Of a stretch of 64,000 nucleotides of DNA, positions 57,770-64,000 are shown piece by piece. Origin of the DNA: Geodermatophilus amargosae (lineage in GTDB: Bacteria > Actinomycetota > Actinomycetes > Mycobacteriales > Geodermatophilaceae); NCBI RefSeq assembly GCF_900116515.1, contig NZ_FPBA01000004.1:124001-188000 (forward strand), read 5' to 3'. Each line of letters opens with the position of its first letter. Position 1 is the first letter of the stretch. The notes under the pieces are model-generated. The model did no database searches. It was not told the origin of the DNA and saw only the letters and a program-made list of their open reading frames with translations. Both the position numbers and the translations under genes were made by a program.

Positions 57770-58846
57770 TCAGCGCGGGTAGGCGGTGCCGTCGAAGAGC
57801 TTGCGGGCGGTGCGCACGACCCCCGAGCGGACCACCCGTGGCGGGGTGGCGGAGGCGTCGACCACGACGTCGACGAGCAGGTGCCCGGTCGGGTGCTCGA
57901 CGTCGACCTGCGAGGTCGCCCGCGGCCAGTCGGCGGTGAGCTCGTGCCCGACCGCGCCCGGGAGCAGCATCCCGGTCACCACGCTGACCGCGCCGAGCAC
58001 GCCGATCGAGCTGTGCGGCTGCACCGGGATGAACGAGCGCGTGCAGACCTGCCCGCCGTCGCGCGGGGCGGCGAGCAGCACCGTCTTGGGCACCGACGCG
58101 CGGGCGACGTCGCCCAGACCCATGAGCTGGCCGGCCTTGCGGCGGAAGGCGTCGACCCGGTCGAGCAGTGCCGCGTCCGCGGCCAGTTCCTCGTGCGACT
58201 CGTACCCGGTGAGCCCGAACGACGCGGCGAGCGCCAGGACGACCGGCATGCCGTTGTCGACGCAGGTCACCTCGACGCCCTCGACCGTGTCGCGGACGTG
58301 GCCGGTCGGCAGCAGCGCACCGGTGGCCGATCCCTCGGTGTCGGCGAAGGCGAGGACGACGGGAGCGGCCGTGCCGGGGACGCCGGCGATCGCGACGTCG
58401 CCGCGGTACTCGACCCGTCCCCCGGGGGTGGGGAAGGTGGCGACGGCGACGCTGTCGGAGTTGACCATGCGGATCCGCACGCTGGTCTCGGGCTCCGCGG
58501 CGGGCACGAGGCCGCGCTCGACCGCGAACGGCCCCACGCCGGCCAGGATGTTGCCGCAGTTCTGCAGCTCGCTGACGGTGGCCTCGTCCACGCCGAGCTG
58601 CAGGAAGAGGTAGTCGACGTCGACGTCCGGGGCCTCCGACGGCGACACGACCGCCACCTTGCTGGTGAGCGTCGTGGCCCCGCCGAGACCGTCGATCTGC
58701 CGTGGGTCCGGTGTCCCCATGAGCCGCAGCAGCAGGTCGTCGCGGGCCGCGGGGTCGGCCGGGAGGTCCTGCGCCTCGAGGTACAGCCCCCGCGAGGTGC
58801 CTCCGCGCAGCATCGTGCAGCGCACCCCGGTGTCGTCGTAGCTCAC
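57770..58846 (-). CDS. ligU: 4-oxalomesaconate tautomerase (PrpF family)
   Basis: A 358-residue PrpF/diaminopimelate-epimerase-fold isomerase: CTMLRGGTSRGLYLEAQDLP, TPDPRQIDGLGGATTLTSKV, VSELQNCGNILAGVGPFAVE, VTCVDNGMPVVLAL, RSFIPVQPHSSIGVLGAVSV. LigU/GalD members interconvert keto and enol tautomers of 4-oxalomesaconate before hydration. Position between ligK and the dioxygenase supports this. GTG 58846 overlaps the ligK stop (GTGA). Confidence 0.88.
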   Translation of the reverse strand: MSYDDTGVRCTMLRGGTSRGLYLEAQDLPADPAARDDLLLRLMGTPDPRQIDGLGGATTLTSKVAVVSPSEAPDVDVDYLFLQLGVDEATVSELQNCGNILAGVGPFAVERGLVPAAEPETSVRIRMVNSDSVAVATFPTPGGRVEYRGDVAIAGVPGTAAPVVLAFADTEGSATGALLPTGHVRDTVEGVEVTCVDNGMPVVLALAASFGLTGYESHEELAADAALLDRVDAFRRKAGQLMGLGDVARASVPKTVLLAAPRDGGQVCTRSFIPVQPHSSIGVLGAVSVVTGMLLPGAVGHELTADWPRATSQVDVEHPTGHLLVDVVVDASATPPRVVRSGVVRTARKLFDGTAYPR

Positions 58847-59547
58847 CGCTCCGCCTCCGCGAACTCGTCGTGGGACACGTACTGGATGCCGAAGTCGGCG
58901 AGCCGGTCGCGCAGGCCGTAGCGGTCCAGCCCCAGCTCGCCCTGCCGGAACGCCTCGCGGCTCGCGGCCTCCTTGTCGAGACGGGCCCGGGAGGCGCTGA
59001 GCGCGCGCGGCACGTCGAGGCGCGGCACCACCAGCACGCCGTCGTCGTCGGCGACCACCACGTCGCCGGCGCAGATCCGCTGGCCCCCGAGGACGACCGG
59101 CACGTTGACCGCGCCGGCGGTGGCCTTCACCGACCCCTGCGCGCTGACCGCGGTCGACCACGCGGGGAAGCCCATCTCCCGGAGCTCGGCGACGTCGCGC
59201 ACCCCGCTGCCCAGCACGACCCCCCGGACGCCGCGGTGGGCCAGTGCGGTGGCGAACAGCTCGCCGAACAGGCCGTCGGTCGACGGGGAGTTGGTCGCGA
59301 CGACGAGCAGGTCACCGGGCCGGCACTGCTCCACGGCCACGTGGATCATCAGGTTGTCCCCCGGCCAGCACAGCACCGTCACGGCCGTGCCGCCGATGCG
59401 CGCCCCGGCCCAGGCCGGGCGGAACGCCGGACCGAGGTAGCCGACCCGTCCGAGCGCCTCGTGCACCGTGGCGACGCCGAAGTCCCCCAGCGTCTCGGCG
59501 TCGCCGGCGTCGGCGCGCGGCGGGTCGGTGACGACGACGGTCCTCAT
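58843..59547 (-). CDS. ligK: 4-carboxy-4-hydroxy-2-oxoadipate aldolase
   Basis: A 234-residue RraA-fold aldolase that splits the hydrated product into pyruvate and oxaloacetate. LigK-type text: TVHEALGRVGYLGPAFRP, PGDNLMIHVAVEQCRPGDLL, RGVRGVVLGSGVRDVAELRE, SAQGSVKATAGAVNVPVVLG, CAGDVVVADDDGVLVVPR (metal-binding GDVxxAD). YGLRDRLADFGIQYV at the end is typical. ATG 59547 overlaps the GntR stop (ATGA). Confidence 0.93.
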   Translation of the reverse strand: MRTVVVTDPPRADAGDAETLGDFGVATVHEALGRVGYLGPAFRPAWAGARIGGTAVTVLCWPGDNLMIHVAVEQCRPGDLLVVATNSPSTDGLFGELFATALAHRGVRGVVLGSGVRDVAELREMGFPAWSTAVSAQGSVKATAGAVNVPVVLGGQRICAGDVVVADDDGVLVVPRLDVPRALSASRARLDKEAASREAFRQGELGLDRYGLRDRLADFGIQYVSHDEFAEAER

Positions 59548-60197
59548 GCTGGTCCTCCGGGGTGCGGGGTCGGCTCGGACAGCGCCGCGATGACGCTGCG
59601 GAGGTGGCTGGCCACGGCGGCCTCGGCGCGAGCGGGGTCCCGTGCGGTGACGGCGTGCACGAGTTCGGTGAAGCCGGCGAGGCTGACGCGGGGCCGGCCG
59701 GGACGGAGCGAGAGGCGGAACTGGTGGCGGACGAGCTGCGCCTGCAGCCGGCTCACCAGGTCCGCGGCGATCGGGTGACGGGCGGCGGCGCCCACCATGC
59801 CGTAGAGCTGCTGGATGAGCTCGGAGTACTTGCGGACGTCGCCGGAGTCGACGGCGGCGGTCATCGTCTCCAGGTGGGCGCGCAGCCGATCGGCCTCCGC
59901 GTCGGTGATGCGTTCGGCCGCCTTGCGGGCGAGCAGCGCCTCCAGCGGTAGCCGGACCTCGGTGATCGCCACCGCCTCGTCGGTGGACACGACCCTCACC
60001 CGCGCGCCGCGGTTCGGGATCCGCTCGACCAGACCCTCGACGATCAACGCGTCGATCGCCAGCCGCACGGCACCGCGGCTGACCCCCGTGCGGGACACCA
60101 GCTCGGCCTCCACCAGCCGGTATCCCGGTGGCATGTCGCCGCGGGCGATCGCGACGCGGAGGACGCGCTCAGCCGTCTCCTGGGCCGGGGAAGCCAT
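59544..60197 (-). CDS. GntR/FadR-family regulator (head of lig operon)
   Basis: A 217-residue FCD-type GntR protein: ETAERVLRVAIARGDMPPGY, RLVEAELVSRTGVSRGAVRL, AIDALIVEGLVERIPNRGAR, then a helical effector domain (VRLPLEALLARKAAERITDA, RSVIAALSE). It starts the operon GntR-ligK-ligU-dioxygenase-DUF1932-ligJ, with each junction overlapping or close. Start ATG 60197; a palindrome (60222-60241) lies just upstream. Confidence 0.9.
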   Translation of the reverse strand: MASPAQETAERVLRVAIARGDMPPGYRLVEAELVSRTGVSRGAVRLAIDALIVEGLVERIPNRGARVRVVSTDEAVAITEVRLPLEALLARKAAERITDAEADRLRAHLETMTAAVDSGDVRKYSELIQQLYGMVGAAARHPIAADLVSRLQAQLVRHQFRLSLRPGRPRVSLAGFTELVHAVTARDPARAEAAVASHLRSVIAALSEPTPHPGGPA

Positions 60198-60221
60198 GGC
60201 GGCACGGTAGTCCCAGGGGTG

Positions 60222-60241
60222 CAGGATTGCCAACGATCCTG
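60222..60241 (-). promoter_or_regulatory. Palindrome upstream of the lig operon
   Basis: CAGGAT (60222-60227), spacer of 8, ATCCTG (60236-60241), in the 80-base gap between the two GntR genes; an overlapping ATTGC/GCAAT pair (60226-60230/60245-60249) is also present. Placed 25 bases before the operon start codon, it is a candidate GntR operator. Confidence 0.5.
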
Positions 60242-60277
60242 TGAGCAATCGGTGGCGTTCTTCTCGCAGACCGCCGG

Positions 60278-60955
60278 TCAGGCCTCCGCCGGCTCCCGCA
60301 GCAGCTCGTCGATGCTGCTCTGCAGGTGTGCCCGGGCGACCCGCTCGGCGGCGTCGGCCCGGCGCTCCGCGATGGCGTCGACCACCTGCGTCAGCTCGGC
60401 GAGCGCCTGCTGCGCGCGGCCCGGGCGCAGCAGGAACTGGAACGAGTGCCGCGCGACACGGCTCTGCAGGAGCTCGACCAGTGACGACGCCAGGCCGTGG
60501 CGTGCGGCCTCGGCCACCAGCCGGTGGTGCTCCTGGATCAGCTCCCAGCACTCGAGGGACTCGTGGTCGGCGACCGCCCGCCGCAACCGCCCGACGGTGG
60601 CCTGGAGTCGCTCGACCTGGTCGTCGGCGGCGTTCTGGGCGGCCTTGCGCGCCAGCAGGCCGTCGAGGACCTGCCGGCACTCCAGGACGGCGACCACCTC
60701 GGACCCGGACATGACCCGGACCCGCGCCCCGCGGTTGGGGATGCGCTCCACCAGGCCCTCGGCGATCAGCACGTCCAGGGCCAGCCGGGCGCTGTTGCGG
60801 GTCACGCCGTACCGCTCGCCCAGCTCGGGCTCGACCAGCCGCTGTCCCGGGACGACGGCACCGCGCGTGATCTCGTCCCGGAGTCGTCGCTCGGCGATGC
60901 GCCGGGCCTGCACGCCGCTCAGCAGGCGGGCGTGCTCGCCGGTGCGGTGGGCCAC
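60278..60955 (-). CDS. Second GntR/FadR-family regulator
   Basis: A 225-residue FCD-type GntR protein: RRIAERRLRDEITRGAVVPG, QRLVEPELGERYGVTRNSAR, LALDVLIAEGLVERIPNRGA, RVRVMSGSEVVAVLECRQVL. The GLVERIPNRGARVRV segment is identical to the neighbouring GntR, so the two are recent paralogues. Start GTG 60955 is uncertain; the longer reading to 61099 is low-complexity. It may control the transporter, the lig operon or both. Confidence 0.87.
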   Translation of the reverse strand: MAHRTGEHARLLSGVQARRIAERRLRDEITRGAVVPGQRLVEPELGERYGVTRNSARLALDVLIAEGLVERIPNRGARVRVMSGSEVVAVLECRQVLDGLLARKAAQNAADDQVERLQATVGRLRRAVADHESLECWELIQEHHRLVAEAARHGLASSLVELLQSRVARHSFQFLLRPGRAQQALAELTQVVDAIAERRADAAERVARAHLQSSIDELLREPAEA

Positions 60956-61106
60956 CGGGTCACCGTAGGGACCGCGATCGCGGCCGCGCGAGCGCCCGGA
61001 GGCGCAGTGTCCCCCGAGCGGGCGGGCCGGCGACGACCACGGCGGGTGCGCCGCACGCGGGGACGGCTCGTCCACGGACGGGCCGTCCCCGCGCCTCACG
61101 CCGGCG

Positions 61107-62369
61107 TCACTCGAAGGACTCGACCGTGTCGTAGCCCCGGCCGTTGTACTTCTGCACGACCACCGTCGACACTGCGGGCTGGCCGTCCTCGGTCGTGCTC
61201 ACCGATGTGTCGGGCAGCATGAGCGGCGCCTCGAAGCCCTCGATCCCGCGCAGGGCTTCCATGAAGCTGTCGCGGGTCGGCTCCTCCATCTCCATGAAGA
61301 CCTGTTCCAGCGTCGCGCCGACCATCCAGCTCCACTGGCAGTGCGGGAACGCCGGCGGGTCGGGGTAGTTGCCGTACTGCGGGAGGGCGGCCAGGTAGGT
61401 CTGCACGTCCTCGTCCTGGGCGAACGCAGGGCTCTGCGGCGCCTTGGAGAACGACACCGAGTAGATGCCGGGGAAGGCCGCGGCGCCGCCGGGCTCGAGG
61501 ATCGCCGTCGGGCTCGACGTGTTCGACGGCAGGAACCAGTTCGGCGTCCAGCCCAGCTGCTGCGCCTTCTGCAGCGACGAGATGACCAGCGGGGTCACCG
61601 ACATCGCGTTGAAGAAGACATCGGCGTCACTGTTGGCGAGCTCGGTGATCTGCGCGTCGACCGACGTGTCGGTCGCCTCGTAGGTGAGCTCGTCGACGAT
61701 CTCGATGTTGTCCGCGCCCTCGATGGCCGACTTGAAGCCCTCGACGTAGCCGGCACCGAAGTCGTCGTTCTGCGACAGGATCGCGACCCGGTGGTTGCCG
61801 CTCGAGGAGGCCAGCAGCTCACCGAAGGCCTCGCCCTCGTTCTGGTAGATCGGCACGAAGCCGAGCTGCCACGGACTCTCCTCGGTGTCGCTGAACAGCG
61901 GGTCGCCCGTCATGATCAGCACCTGCGGCACCTCGTCGGCGATCGCCGCGTCGCGCCAGGCACGGTTCGTCGGCGTGCCCAGCCCCGCGGTCATCGCGAA
62001 GACCTCGTCCTTGAGCTGGTCGTAGTTCGCCGCCGCCTGCTGCGGGTCGTACGTGTCGTCGAGCGCCTCGATCTCGACGGTGCGGGTCTGCCCGTCGCCG
62101 AACTCGATGCCACCTTCGGCGTTCTTCATGCCGAAGTACGCGGTGACGCCGGCGACCGTGCAGGTGCCCGGGCCCGCCGTGGCACCGCTGAGCGGAGTGG
62201 TGATGCCGAGCGTGACCGAGTCGTCGGTGATACCGGGGCTGGGCGCTCCCTCGGCCGCGTCACCGCTGCGGCCGGCGTCCTCCCGGTTGCCGCAACCCGT
62301 GACCGTGACCGCGAGCGCCGACGCGACGGCGATGCCGAGCGCCTTCCGCGATCGGGAGTGTCTGTTCAT
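61107..62369 (-). CDS. Liv-type ABC substrate-binding lipoprotein (second cluster)
   Basis: A 420-residue binding protein: signal with GIAVASALAVTVTGC lipobox, SVTLGITTPLSGATAGPGTC, NREDAGRSG spacer, LKDEVFAMTAGLGTPTNRAW, VAILSQNDDFGAGYVEGFKS, ADVFFNAMSVTPLVISSLQK. It differs from the first cluster's protein (38257-39501) and is next to the aromatic-acid genes, so an aromatic carboxylate ligand is plausible. ATG 62369 overlaps the LivM stop. Confidence 0.9.
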   Translation of the reverse strand: MNRHSRSRKALGIAVASALAVTVTGCGNREDAGRSGDAAEGAPSPGITDDSVTLGITTPLSGATAGPGTCTVAGVTAYFGMKNAEGGIEFGDGQTRTVEIEALDDTYDPQQAAANYDQLKDEVFAMTAGLGTPTNRAWRDAAIADEVPQVLIMTGDPLFSDTEESPWQLGFVPIYQNEGEAFGELLASSSGNHRVAILSQNDDFGAGYVEGFKSAIEGADNIEIVDELTYEATDTSVDAQITELANSDADVFFNAMSVTPLVISSLQKAQQLGWTPNWFLPSNTSSPTAILEPGGAAAFPGIYSVSFSKAPQSPAFAQDEDVQTYLAALPQYGNYPDPPAFPHCQWSWMVGATLEQVFMEMEEPTRDSFMEALRGIEGFEAPLMLPDTSVSTTEDGQPAVSTVVVQKYNGRGYDTVESFE

Positions 62370-63526
62370 GCGTGACCTTGCCTCTCTGTCTCGGATTGCT
62401 CCGCCGCGGTGCCCGACCCGGGGGTCGATGACGGAGTGGTCGGTGGTGCGGCGGAGCCGCGTCCGGCGGGAGAGCGCCGCAGCCTGCGCATCAGCGCGCG
62501 GGGCAGCGACACGAGGCCACCGGGCAGGACGAACAGCACGGCCAGCAGGAGCGCGCCCTGCAGCAGCGCCGTCAGGCTCGGGTCGATGGCGTTCGTGACG
62601 TCGGGGACGATCACGTAGAACGCGCCGCCGAGGAGCGAGCCCACGATGCTGCCCGCGCCGCCGATCACCATCGCGACGAGCAGCTCGATCGAGTGCCCGA
62701 AGCTCATGGTCTCCGGCGACGTGTACTGGACGACGACCATGTACAGGAAGCCGCTCACCCCGCCGATCAGCGACGCGATGGTGAAGGCCAGCACCTTGTA
62801 GCGGTAGGGCGAGATGCCCATGGACGACGCCACGTTCTCGTTGCCCTTGACGATGGCGAAGGCCCGGCCGTACTTGCCCCGGACGAGGAGGCTCGTCATC
62901 AGGAACACGATCCCGCCGATGACCAGCACGAGGTACAGCTGCCACTGGTCGTCGTAGAGCCCGCTCCCCTCCGGCGCCTCGACGAAACGCGCGGACAGGC
63001 CCTGCGAGCCGCCGGTGAAGTCGCTCAACCGCTTCGCCAGCGGCACACCGACGATGGGCAGCGCGATGGTGACCATCGCGATCGCGAGCCCACCCAGGCG
63101 TGCGGCGGCGAGTGCCACGACCAGTCCTGCGACGGCGGGGATGAGGCAGGTGAGCACGAAGACGAGGACGATGTTCCACCCGCTCTGGACGCCGTACGCG
63201 GTGACGTACGCGCCGAGACCCAGGAAGAAGATCTGGCCGAGCGAGACCTGCCCGGTGTAGCCCATCACCACGTTGAGCCCCAGCACGGCGACGGCGAAGA
63301 CGCCGATGCGGGCGAGCGTGTCGTTGGCGCCCTCCGTCATCACGAGCGGCAGGACGGCGAGCCCGGCGACGAGCAGCAGCGGAGCTCCCCAGCGCACCCA
63401 CGGACGCTGCCGGAACGACGAGGCCGACGACGTCGTGGCGGACGACGTCGGCGCGGATGTCGTCGAGGCGGATGTCTTCGAGGCGGATGTCTTCGGGGAG
63501 GAGGTCTTCGGGGAGGAGGCCATCAC
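62366..63526 (-). CDS. livM: ABC permease LivM (second cluster) with repetitive N-terminus
   Basis: A 386-residue permease: LGLNVVMGYTGQVSLGQIFF, RLGGLAIAMVTIALPIVGVP, AIVKGNENVASSMGISPYRY (coupling loop), LVAMVIGGAGSIVGSLLGGA. The first ~37 residues are a Ser/Thr/Lys/Ala low-complexity stretch from DNA tandem repeats, unlike other LivM proteins. Start GTG 63526 overlaps the LivH stop; ATG 63523 is an alternative. Confidence 0.9.
   Translation of the reverse strand: MMASSPKTSSPKTSASKTSASTTSAPTSSATTSSASSFRQRPWVRWGAPLLLVAGLAVLPLVMTEGANDTLARIGVFAVAVLGLNVVMGYTGQVSLGQIFFLGLGAYVTAYGVQSGWNIVLVFVLTCLIPAVAGLVVALAAARLGGLAIAMVTIALPIVGVPLAKRLSDFTGGSQGLSARFVEAPEGSGLYDDQWQLYLVLVIGGIVFLMTSLLVRGKYGRAFAIVKGNENVASSMGISPYRYKVLAFTIASLIGGVSGFLYMVVVQYTSPETMSFGHSIELLVAMVIGGAGSIVGSLLGGAFYVIVPDVTNAIDPSLTALLQGALLLAVLFVLPGGLVSLPRALMRRLRRSPAGRGSAAPPTTPSSTPGSGTAAEQSETERQGHA
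63426..63515. repeat. Degenerate 15-bp tandem repeats at the start of livM
   Basis: Units related to gatgtcttcgaggcg follow one another from about 63426 to 63515 (clearest at 63456-63470, 63471-63485, 63486-63500, 63501-63515), encoding KTSSP/KTSAS-type units on the minus strand. Confidence 0.85.
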
Positions 63527-64000
63527 ACGCGCACCACGGTCTTCCGGCCGAACAGGCCCTGGGGTCGGACGATGAGTACGACGAAGATGAGGATGAACGG
63601 CACGGCCACCTTCAGGTCGAAGCCGATGAACGGGACGTAGACCGCGGCCAGGTTCTCCAGGATGCCGATGATCCAGGCGGCGATGACCACCCCGATCGGG
63701 CTCGTGAGACCGCCGAGGATGACGGCGGCCAGCGCGTACACGAGGGCGTTGTCGAGCATTCCCGGGGTCAGCGTGAGCTGCGGCGCGACGAGCACGGCGG
63801 CGACGGCGCCCAGCGCTGCGGCCAGGCCCCAGCCGACCATGAGGAGGCGTCCGACGGGGAGCCCGCAGAACGCCGCGGACTGCGGGTTGATCGCGACGGC
63901 CCGCAGCGCCAGGCCGAGCTTGGTGCCGACGAAGAGCCCTTGCAGCAGGAGCATCGCCACGACGATCACGGCGGTGGTCCCGAGCGAGCGGACGCTGACG
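63523..64000 (-). CDS. livH: ABC permease LivH (second cluster), partial
   Basis: The C-terminal ~158 residues of a LivH permease, running off the window end: TKLGLALRAVAINPQSAAFC (coupling loop), GLPVGRLLMVGWGLAAALGA, ALAAVILGGLTSPIGVVIAA, ending VLIVRPQGLFGRKTVVRV. The 5' part and any ATPases (livG/livF) lie beyond 64000. Confidence 0.9.
   Translation of the reverse strand, partial: VSVRSLGTTAVIVVAMLLLQGLFVGTKLGLALRAVAINPQSAAFCGLPVGRLLMVGWGLAAALGAVAAVLVAPQLTLTPGMLDNALVYALAAVILGGLTSPIGVVIAAWIIGILENLAAVYVPFIGFDLKVAVPFILIFVVLIVRPQGLFGRKTVVRV

Overview
The window is GC-rich DNA (roughly 73-75% G+C by eye) with frequent GTG starts, many 4-base start/stop overlaps (ATGA or GTGA) and GGAGG-type ribosome sites. 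This is an actinobacterial chromosome. The block pgsA2-like / DUF881 / small basic protein / DUF881 / gcvH / garA / MerR (ftsR) / DUF151 / MerR / gcvP (2461-11929) matches the order of the Rv1822-Rv1832 neighbourhood of Mycobacterium. The style of the accessory genes suggests a Geodermatophilaceae-like organism (Blastococcus, Geodermatophilus, Modestobacter); that placement is inference. I saw no rRNA, tRNA, CRISPR array, insertion sequence or prophage. No gene-free stretch exceeds about 300 bases.

Layout. 1-2427: a broken SDR tail, a DUF5999 protein, a His/Trp/Gly-rich lipoprotein and a DUF5701 protein. 2461-11929: the conserved glycine-cleavage / GarA / cell-division-regulator / membrane-protein block. 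12034-25510: an EF-G2-like GTPase, a PP2C phosphatase, a frameshifted hydrolase, a histidine kinase without a response regulator, a frameshifted CtpE-like P-type ATPase, a P-loop kinase, a secreted protein, an EamA exporter divergent from a LysR regulator, and an LppW-like serine hydrolase. 25553-30847: a PadR regulator with a His/Gly-rich head and palindromic operator, then a decaying surface-polymer cluster (DUF4353 carbohydrate-binding lipoprotein, VTC polyphosphate-polymerase domain, DUF4956 membrane protein, phosphodiester glycosidase, GtrA remnant). 30971-38198: small proteins, hydrolases, an MFS carrier, a pair of MEDS-domain proteins (STAS and HATPase), RidA and a CocE-type hydrolase. 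38257-43291: a complete Liv-type ABC transporter operon. 43570-50447: a quinone reductase, a GNAT, a TetR regulator divergent from a monooxygenase pair with a palindromic operator, a second monooxygenase remnant, an MFS carrier and an SDR.

50634-64000 reads as an aromatic-acid catabolic region: two paralogous dimeric alpha/beta-barrel proteins, purU, a secreted tannase/feruloyl esterase, then a long minus-strand series of Liv-type transporter (livH, livM, binding protein), two GntR regulators, ligK, ligU, a type I extradiol dioxygenase, a DUF1932 dehydrogenase and ligJ. LigU, LigJ and LigK are the lower enzymes of gallate/protocatechuate 4,5-cleavage. The only ring-cleavage enzyme present is a VOC-fold (type I) dioxygenase, not the usual LigAB/GalA type II enzyme. 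This is the best candidate for an unusual pathway here.

A second theme is breakage. At least seven loci carry frameshifts, an in-frame stop or truncation, several at short homopolymers and one at an exact 13-bp tandem duplication. Some may be sequencing errors; the phosphodiester glycosidase/GtrA junction and the 13-bp duplication look like real decay.
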